DNA of 18,351 nucleotides. Source: JAXGPP01 sp964436865. GTDB taxonomy: Bacteria > Planctomycetota > Planctomycetia > Pirellulales > Thermoguttaceae. The DNA lies in assembly GCA_964436865.1 (NCBI GenBank), contig CAYTFK010000125.1, forward strand, positions 1-18,351, read 5' to 3'. Positions 1 through 4,184 of the stretch are shown here, in pieces. Every line of letters starts with the position of its first letter. The stretch's first letter is position 1. The notes below the pieces were generated by a model. The model did not search any database and was not told the origin of the DNA. It saw only the letters and a program-made list of their open reading frames with translations. The translations under genes and the position numbers were made by a program.

Positions 1-2
1 TG

Positions 3-80
3 ACCTCGGAACCCGAGCGCTACGCCGCCTGCACGCGTGAATACCTGGGCTGGGGTGTCTTCGCGCTGATGGCACGGTGA
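3..80 (+). CDS. 3' end of an unidentified protein gene (25 codons)
   Basis: The window opens inside a reading frame that runs without a stop to TGA at 78-80. The visible tail contains PERYAACTREYLGWGVFALM and ends in AR. It has the residue balance of a real protein C-terminus, with mixed charged, aromatic and hydrophobic residues. Too little is present to assign a family. The next genes start about 300 bases further on, so nothing shows it shares a transcript with them. It could also be a chance open frame at the window edge. Confidence 0.4.
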   Translation, partial: TSEPERYAACTREYLGWGVFALMAR

Positions 81-392
81 TGAGGGAATTGCCGGGCGAC
101 TCCGAAAGTGGGGGCGTTGCTTCCTGGCCGGTTGTGCCACTGTTGAGGAATCGCGGGGCCCGGACGCGCCTCTGACAAGGCATCGGCATGACAATTAACA
201 AGTGACCGGCACGGACCGACCACTATTGAACTCGGGTTGGCCGTGCGACGAGGGCGACGGACAGCGACCGAGGGTTGATCTGGCGGCAGATGCCTGGCCT
301 GCTCGGCTCGACTCGCCGACCGAGCGTGTTGTCGATGCGATTCGGGAGAAGTAGATCTGGGTATGTCTCTCTACGGTCGCGGAGGCTGAACC
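81..392. other. 312-base stretch upstream of hicB without a convincing gene
   Basis: No recognisable protein, RNA gene or strong promoter is visible here. The only frame worth noting is a 50-codon one from GTG 202 to TAG 352-354. Its end reads DSPTERVVDAIREK, it lacks a Shine-Dalgarno sequence, and it stops 38 bases before hicB. The promoter of the toxin-antitoxin pair should lie in this stretch, but no clear -35/-10 pair could be picked out. Confidence 0.5.
202..354 (+). CDS. possible 50-residue small ORF upstream of hicB
   Basis: The frame starts at GTG 202 and reads MTGTDRPLLNSGWPCDEGDG, then continues to a charged end (DSPTERVVDAIREK) and TAG 352-354. It is too short to place in a family. 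No ribosome binding site precedes the GTG; the sequence just before it is AT-rich. It lies in the same direction as hicB, 38 bases upstream. It could be a leader peptide, a degraded gene end or chance. Only its plausible composition argues for it. Confidence 0.18.
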   Translation: MTGTDRPLLNSGWPCDEGDGQRPRVDLAADAWPARLDSPTERVVDAIREK

Positions 393-680
393 ATGCTGCA
401 ATACAAGGCAGGCTACAAGTTCGTCGAGGGCGGCGTCCACGCGCAAGTACTCGATTTTCCCGCGGCGATCAGTTGCGCGGCAGACCTCGACGAGGCGCGA
501 CGCATGCTGGGCCTGGCGCTGGTGGATGTGGCGGAGACGCTGGTGGGCCTTGGCGACGCACTTCCGAAACCCAACCCTAGCGTGACCGACCCCGAAATGG
601 ACTTGGAGGAGCCGATCTTCCTGCACCTGTTGGTCAGCTCCGAGGTGTCGCAGGAGCCAGCCGGCGTGGTGGTGCCGTGA
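393..680 (+). CDS. hicB: HicB-family antitoxin
   Basis: This 95-residue protein is the antitoxin of a type II HicAB toxin-antitoxin pair. HicB normally binds and blocks the HicA mRNA interferase and often represses its own operon. The sequence shows the HicB partial-RNase H fold pattern: an N-terminal strand with YKFVEGGVHAQVLDFP, then the helix-forming DLDEARRMLGLALVDVAETL and a proline-containing turn. No clear C-terminal ribbon-helix-helix or HTH follows; the tail is short and ends in hydrophobic strands. Start ATG 393 has a good GGAGG-type ribosome binding site about 8 bases upstream. The stop overlaps the GTG start of the hicA frame (GTGA, 677-680), showing translational coupling. Gene order is antitoxin first. 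The partner toxin frame is interrupted, so this antitoxin may be orphaned. Confidence 0.8.
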   Translation: MLQYKAGYKFVEGGVHAQVLDFPAAISCAADLDEARRMLGLALVDVAETLVGLGDALPKPNPSVTDPEMDLEEPIFLHLLVSSEVSQEPAGVVVP

Positions 681-861
681 AGCGGGAAGATCTGATTCGC
701 CGTCGCGGCGAGAAGGGTGCCAGCCGCTGCGCGAGGGCCGTGGCCACTCCGTATGGATCAATCCGGCTAACCGGCGACACGCATCGGTACCACGCCATCG
801 GCAAGTCAACGATTACACGGCGCGGAGCATCTGCCGCCAACTCGGCATTACTGAACCTTGA
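677..861 (+). pseudogene. hicA: HicA-family mRNA interferase toxin, frameshifted
   Basis: The frame from GTG 677 starts like HicA (MKREDLIRRRGEKG) but then turns into unrelated sequence and would run to 892. In the next frame, from TGC 718 to TGA 859-861, the rest of a HicA toxin reads through without interruption: CQPLREGRGHSVWINPANRR, then ASVPRHRQVNDYTARSICRQ, then LGITEP. HicA is a small dsRNA-binding-fold RNase that cuts mRNA, and the conserved active-site histidine is present in GRGHS. Adding one G to the G-run at 715-717 restores a normal 61-residue HicA. No start codon in the second frame could replace the lost N-terminus. The toxin is therefore probably inactive, unless this is a sequencing error in a homopolymer. 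The start overlaps the hicB stop by four bases. Confidence 0.8.
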
Positions 862-1377
862 TCGCGGAATAATGAGAGAATCGTCAGAGTGAACCTGGCA
901 GCTCAACTCGTCGAGCACGATCGCCAGCAGAACACTCCTGACTGACGGGCAGTATTATAATGCTCCCGAGGCGCGCCGCGGAGCTTTCGGGTAATGCGAT
1001 AGGTTTCGCTTGGCGGGCCGGATTGCTGAGCGTCTGCCGTTCGGCTGCATTGCACGCCAGACACCGCCGGCGCGGCAGCCAGCAAGGCCGCTCTCGCCTT
1101 CGGTTCCTCGTGGCCGAGCGCGTGCCGGGCTGAGCTCCCGCTTGGATCCCCGGCAGCGATCAACACTTTTTCCCCGGCGCTATCGCGCGCACCGTGCACA
1201 TCTTCGCCGATCGTCAGGGCTTCTCTCGTCCGCAATTTGAGCGGGAAATCGGTCTCGAGTACCTCGCGAAACCCAACCCGGCCGTTTGCTGGCAGCGATA
1301 GCATGGTAGGATCTTCTTTGTGCCGGGCAGGTGGAAGGGCCCGGCCGTGGAAACGGTCAACAGAAGGAAGCGACAGC
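862..1377. other. 516-base region without a recognisable gene
   Basis: Between the broken hicA and the next gene nothing could be assigned. Open frames exist on both strands, as expected in GC-rich DNA. The most protein-like is a + strand frame without a start codon from about 1134 to TAG 1299-1301, containing RTVHIFADRQGFSRPQFERE and then IGLEYLAKPNPAVCWQR; it may be a decayed gene end. A - strand frame (about 1305 down to 903) starting MLSLPANGRVGFREV is an equally weak alternative. A TATAAT hexamer at 956-961 has no matching -35 box. Confidence 0.5.
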
Positions 1378-2265
1378 ATGGATCAGGACTGGGGGGTGGA
1401 GGACGCGGGGCAGGCCATCGAGAGCACGGCGGAAGAGACCCGTGAAAACGCCGCGGCGCCCGAACCCGTCGTTCCGCCGGCTGTGATCGAGGAAGCGTTT
1501 CGCGAGAGCCTCGGACGCTGGAATCGGCTCGTCAGCACCACCAACTGGGAGAAGGGCCGCATCATCTACGAGTGGCGGCGCCGGTTGATCGATGCCGGCG
1601 CGCCGCAGCAGGCCTGGTCCGATGAGGCGTGGGCCCGCCGCGTCGGCAATCTCACCGGCCAGCACGCCGGCCGCCTCCGCCGGGCGTGGGAGCAGTTCGG
1701 CGCCGTCTACGAGCAGTATTCCGGCCTCTTCTGGAGCCACTTCCAGGCGGCGCTCGACTGGAGCGACGCCGAGATGTGGCTGGAAGGCGCTGTGCAGAAC
1801 GGCTGGTCCGTCAACCAGATGCGGCAGAAACGCGCGGAGACGCTCGGCGTCGCCGTCGAGGACGATGCCGACGCCGCGGCGGCCGAGCCTGTGGATGAAG
1901 ATGCCGAGCCGGATGAGTCGCCCGAGCGCGAGAACCGCATTTCCGACACGATCCGCGAGAGCACCCAGGAGGTGTTCGATCCCGACTTCGGCGACGAGAG
2001 CTCCGACGATGTTGAAGCGGCCGAGGCGCAAGACAGCGTCCCCTTCGACGCCGAGCCGACTTCCAGCGGCCCGGCGACCGAACCGGTCCGACCGTTCGAG
2101 AACCTGCCGGAATTGCCTTCGGACCTGATGGAAGCCTTCGAGGCCTTCAAGCTGGCGATCATCCACCATCGGCTACAGGCCTGGCAGCAAGTCACCTGCG
2201 ACGACGTTGTTACCGCGCTGGAAGCCCTCAAGCACCTCGCCCGCGCACCGCTTTCGGAAGCGTAA
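1378..2265 (+). CDS. conserved-looking hypothetical protein, possibly nucleic-acid binding
   Basis: This is a 295-residue soluble protein with no signal peptide or membrane segment. Residues 35-155 form a helical, tryptophan-rich part with WNRLVSTTNWEKGRIIYEWR, EAWARRVGNLTGQHAGRLRR and WSHFQAALDWSDAEMWLEGA followed by WSVNQMRQKR. Residues 160-240 are a low-complexity acidic linker rich in D, E, A and P. Residues 241-295 form a predicted helical tail. The spacing of WSH, a helical insert and WSV resembles the N-terminal HTH-like region of DUF1016/YhcG nucleases, but no nuclease domain follows, so this is analogy only. ATG 1378 was chosen because GAAGGA lies just upstream and the protein-like sequence begins there; the frame is open further upstream but looks non-coding. 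Function is unknown. Confidence 0.75.
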   Translation: MDQDWGVEDAGQAIESTAEETRENAAAPEPVVPPAVIEEAFRESLGRWNRLVSTTNWEKGRIIYEWRRRLIDAGAPQQAWSDEAWARRVGNLTGQHAGRLRRAWEQFGAVYEQYSGLFWSHFQAALDWSDAEMWLEGAVQNGWSVNQMRQKRAETLGVAVEDDADAAAAEPVDEDAEPDESPERENRISDTIRESTQEVFDPDFGDESSDDVEAAEAQDSVPFDAEPTSSGPATEPVRPFENLPELPSDLMEAFEAFKLAIIHHRLQAWQQVTCDDVVTALEALKHLARAPLSEA

Positions 2266-2320
2266 CACGCCCGACCTCCTCCCCCACCACGGGCCACCGA
2301 TTTTGTGGCCGGTTTACCTC

Positions 2321-2350
2321 TTGACACGTATACATAAACTTATGTATACT
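2321..2350 (+). promoter_or_regulatory. strong sigma70-like promoter
   Basis: A perfect -35 box TTGACA (2321-2326) is followed, after an 18-base spacer, by the -10 box TATACT (2345-2350, five of six consensus bases). Transcription to the right would begin near 2357. No protein start with a ribosome binding site follows for over 400 bases, so the product is either a non-coding RNA or a long leader for the oxidoreductase gene starting at 2780. A leaderless start at GTG 2358 is possible but unsupported. Confidence 0.72.
2328..2349. promoter_or_regulatory. perfect 22-base palindromic operator inside the promoter
   Basis: The arms GTATACATAA (2328-2337) and TTATGTATAC (2340-2349) are exact reverse complements, separated only by AC. 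The element fills most of the -35/-10 spacer and covers five of the six bases of the -10 box, so a dimeric protein bound here would block RNA polymerase. It is very AT-rich against GC-rich surroundings. The cognate regulator cannot be named from this window, which encodes no obvious classical repressor. Confidence 0.7.
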
Positions 2351-2356
2351 ATACCC

Positions 2357-2645
2357 GGTGTTCGAAAGCCCGCCGGGTTTGTCCGGCGGCTTGAGATCAC
2401 CCCGTCCGCTGCTGCGCGGCGGTGAATCTTCCTTTCCCAATTCGATCCTAGCGTTCCGGGGCAGTCCGACCGCCAGTCATTCCGCCGAAACCTGCGAGCA
2501 CCCCTCTAGGAACTTCAACACTCAAGCCAAAAGGGTGGAAAAACTTACGACTGACGCTCTGAAGCGAAACTTCTTACCGGATTGGACTTAGCGCCGCGCG
2601 CCGCGACGCAGTGAACCGAAACACCCCTTAAGGGCGTTTCGGTTC
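2357..2645 (+). ncRNA. candidate structured RNA or operon leader
   Basis: The predicted transcript from the 2321-2350 promoter begins with a stable hairpin (2366-2392: AAGCC and GCCGG pairing with CCGGC and GGCTT, one bulged C, loop of six). It continues through an AT-richer single-stranded-looking block and ends in a long hairpin (2613-2645). The length would be about 290 bases. It matches no RNA family I recognise, such as tmRNA, 6S, SRP or RNase P. It could equally be the 5' leader of the Gfo/Idh gene. The evidence is position, promoter and hairpins only. Confidence 0.35.
2613..2645 (+). other. long hairpin, possible terminator or RNA 3' end
   Basis: Exact 10-base arms GAACCGAAAC (2613-2622) and GTTTCGGTTC (2636-2645) flank a short inner CCC/GGG pairing with a five-base loop. 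No U-tract follows, so as an intrinsic terminator it is atypical. It could mark the end of a small RNA, an attenuator in the leader, or a protein-binding dyad. Confidence 0.5.
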
Positions 2646-2704
2646 GCGGTCTCGATGGACCCCTTCGAGCGCCTGAACGGCTCCCCTAAGCCCGCATATT
2701 GTCC

Positions 2705-2736
2705 CCGCGCCGACCGCGTCTTAGACTGCGGCGCGG
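2705..2736. repeat. GC-rich inverted repeat in the leader of the Gfo/Idh gene
   Basis: Arms CCGCGCCG (2705-2712) and CGGCGCGG (2729-2736) are exact reverse complements with a 16-base loop. It ends about 44 bases upstream of the start codon. In GC-rich DNA such dyads also occur by chance. Confidence 0.35.
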
Positions 2737-2779
2737 AGCATGTTGCCGCACTGAACTTCTCTCACCGGGAGCGATGACG

Positions 2780-4054
2780 ATGAACACGACGCCCAGCACA
2801 ACCTCAGCAGCGACCCCCAGCCGGCGTGATTTTCTGCGGCAGAGCACCGTGGCGGCGGCCGCCTCGTTCGTTGCCGCCCCGATGGTCATCGCCGACGACC
2901 GCGTAAAGGGGGCCAACGAGCGAATCAATGTCGGTTTCATCGGCACCGGCGGCCGTTGCGGTGCCCACATCCACGTCTGCCGCAACGTGCTGGCCGACCA
3001 GTGCAACACGGTAGCGGTGTGCGATGTGTATCGCCCCCGCGTCGAAGCGGCGGCCCAGGCCACCGGCGGCAAGATCTATCGCAATTACCATGACCTGCTG
3101 GCCGACAAGTCGATCGACGCCGTCTGCATCGCCACGCCCGACCGTCACCACGCCCGCCAGGCCCTCGACTCCATGCAGGCCGGCAAAGACGTCTACTGCG
3201 AGAAACCGCTCACGCACTGGTCGCAGATGGATCTGGCCCGCAAGATCGGCGAGGTGGCCGTCGAGACCGGCCGCGTCGTGCAGGTCGGCACCCAGTTTGT
3301 CGCCGACGAAGCGTATGCCGAGGCCCGCAAGCTCATCCAGGAAGGGATCGTCGGCAAGATCCACCACGTGCAGGCGGGCTACTTCCGCCGCGGCGATTGG
3401 GGCGAACGGATGAAGATCGACGATGCCAATGCGAAGCCGGGGCCAGATCTCGACTGGGAGCAGTTCCTCGGCGACGCCCCGCCGCGTCCGTTTGACGTCT
3501 CCCGGTTCTTCCAGTGGCGGCTCTACTGGGATTACGCCGGCGGACCGGCAACCGACCTGTTGGTCCACGTCTTCACACCCGTGTTCTGCCTGCTGGACCT
3601 GGACTTCCCGGCCCGCGTCATGGGGGGCGGCGGCACATTCCAGTACGACCGCGAGGTGCCCGACCAGTGCAACATTGTGGTCGACTACGAGGGCGGGCCG
3701 AGCGTCGTGCTGACGAACTCGCTTTCGAACTTCACGCCGGTCGAGACAATGCTTCGCGGTTCCGACGGCGTGATTATCTTCAAGGACGTGGAACACATGG
3801 GCGGCCCGGGCGAGGGCATTCGCATCGTGCCGGCGGCGAAGGGAGCCAAGGAGGTCTTCATCCCCTGGAAGAGCGCCGGCGACGTAACCCGGCTGTGGTC
3901 GAATTTCTTCGAGTGCATCAAGACCCGGCAGCGGCCGTTCAGCCCGATCGACGTCGCCGTTCGGGTGCAGGCCCCGCTCAACATGGGCATCCTTTCGCAC
4001 CGCGAGAACAAGGTCGCCCGCTACGACAAGACCGCGCAGCAGATCGTGCTGTGA
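2780..4054 (+). CDS. Tat-exported Gfo/Idh/MocA family oxidoreductase
   Basis: This 424-residue NAD(P)-dependent oxidoreductase belongs to the family that acts on sugars, inositols and related polyols. An N-terminal twin-arginine signal (SRRDFLRQS, residues 14-22, then an alanine-rich stretch) predicts export as a folded protein. The Rossmann domain has the nucleotide-binding GFIGTGGRCG (52-61) and the family's EKP motif with its lysine (CEKPLTHW, EKP at 141-143). The C-terminal domain contains DYAGGPATDLLVH (251-263), whose histidine matches the usual catalytic position. Length is normal for exported planctomycete members. ATG 2780 is preferred over ATG 2774 because the GGGAG at 2767-2771 is 8 bases from the former and only 2 from the latter. 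It leads a set with a rhamnosidase and a giant secreted protein, so a role in sugar processing fits. The exact substrate is unknown. Confidence 0.9.
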   Translation: MNTTPSTTSAATPSRRDFLRQSTVAAAASFVAAPMVIADDRVKGANERINVGFIGTGGRCGAHIHVCRNVLADQCNTVAVCDVYRPRVEAAAQATGGKIYRNYHDLLADKSIDAVCIATPDRHHARQALDSMQAGKDVYCEKPLTHWSQMDLARKIGEVAVETGRVVQVGTQFVADEAYAEARKLIQEGIVGKIHHVQAGYFRRGDWGERMKIDDANAKPGPDLDWEQFLGDAPPRPFDVSRFFQWRLYWDYAGGPATDLLVHVFTPVFCLLDLDFPARVMGGGGTFQYDREVPDQCNIVVDYEGGPSVVLTNSLSNFTPVETMLRGSDGVIIFKDVEHMGGPGEGIRIVPAAKGAKEVFIPWKSAGDVTRLWSNFFECIKTRQRPFSPIDVAVRVQAPLNMGILSHRENKVARYDKTAQQIVL

Positions 4055-4112
4055 CCATTCGACGCGAGGTGGGCGGCCCGGGCCCTTAACGTGGCCGGCG
4101 AGTTGACTGGCG

Positions 4113-4141
4113 GGTCTTCCCGCCGGATACTGGGCCGTTAT
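4113..4141 (+). promoter_or_regulatory. candidate promoter of the rhamnosidase gene with a dyad in its spacer
   Basis: TTGACT (4113-4118, five of six -35 consensus bases) is separated by 17 bases from GATACT (4136-4141, four of six -10 bases). Transcription would begin near 4148, upstream of the GTG start at 4185. The spacer is occupied by the hairpin GGCGGG (4119-4124), loop TCTT, CCCGCC (4129-4134). This dyad could be an operator, or in readthrough RNA a hairpin between two operon genes. Confidence 0.42.
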
Positions 4142-4184
4142 CAAATTGTGGCATCCCCTCTGTCCGCTTCGTGGGAGATCGGCC

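Larger units (their letters stand above)
2266..2779. other. 514-base gene-less regulatory or RNA region
   Basis: This gap lies between the hypothetical gene and the oxidoreductase operon. It contains a strong sigma70-like promoter with an overlapping perfect palindrome (2321-2350), a hairpin at 2366-2392, a locally AT-richer block around 2505-2580, a long hairpin at 2613-2645 and a GC-rich dyad at 2705-2736. No convincing protein was found. The + frame from GTG 2358 to TAG 2589-2591 is open for 77 codons but shows no family and no ribosome binding site. The region is either the long leader of the downstream operon or an independent RNA plus that operon's own promoter. Confidence 0.7.

Noticed and set aside
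956..961. Perfect TATAAT hexamer upstream of the hypothetical gene
   Set aside because: No acceptable -35 box at 16-18 bases and no TG extension; the nearest gene starts over 400 bases away.
1237..1377. N-terminal extension of the hypothetical protein to ATG 1237
   Set aside because: The residues look like non-coding translation (serine/arginine-rich) and the GAAGGA site precedes ATG 1378.
2358..2591. 77-codon frame starting with GTG at the predicted transcript start
   Set aside because: It would need leaderless translation, shows no recognisable domain, and its start is inside the hairpin-rich leader; kept only as an alternative to the RNA hypothesis.
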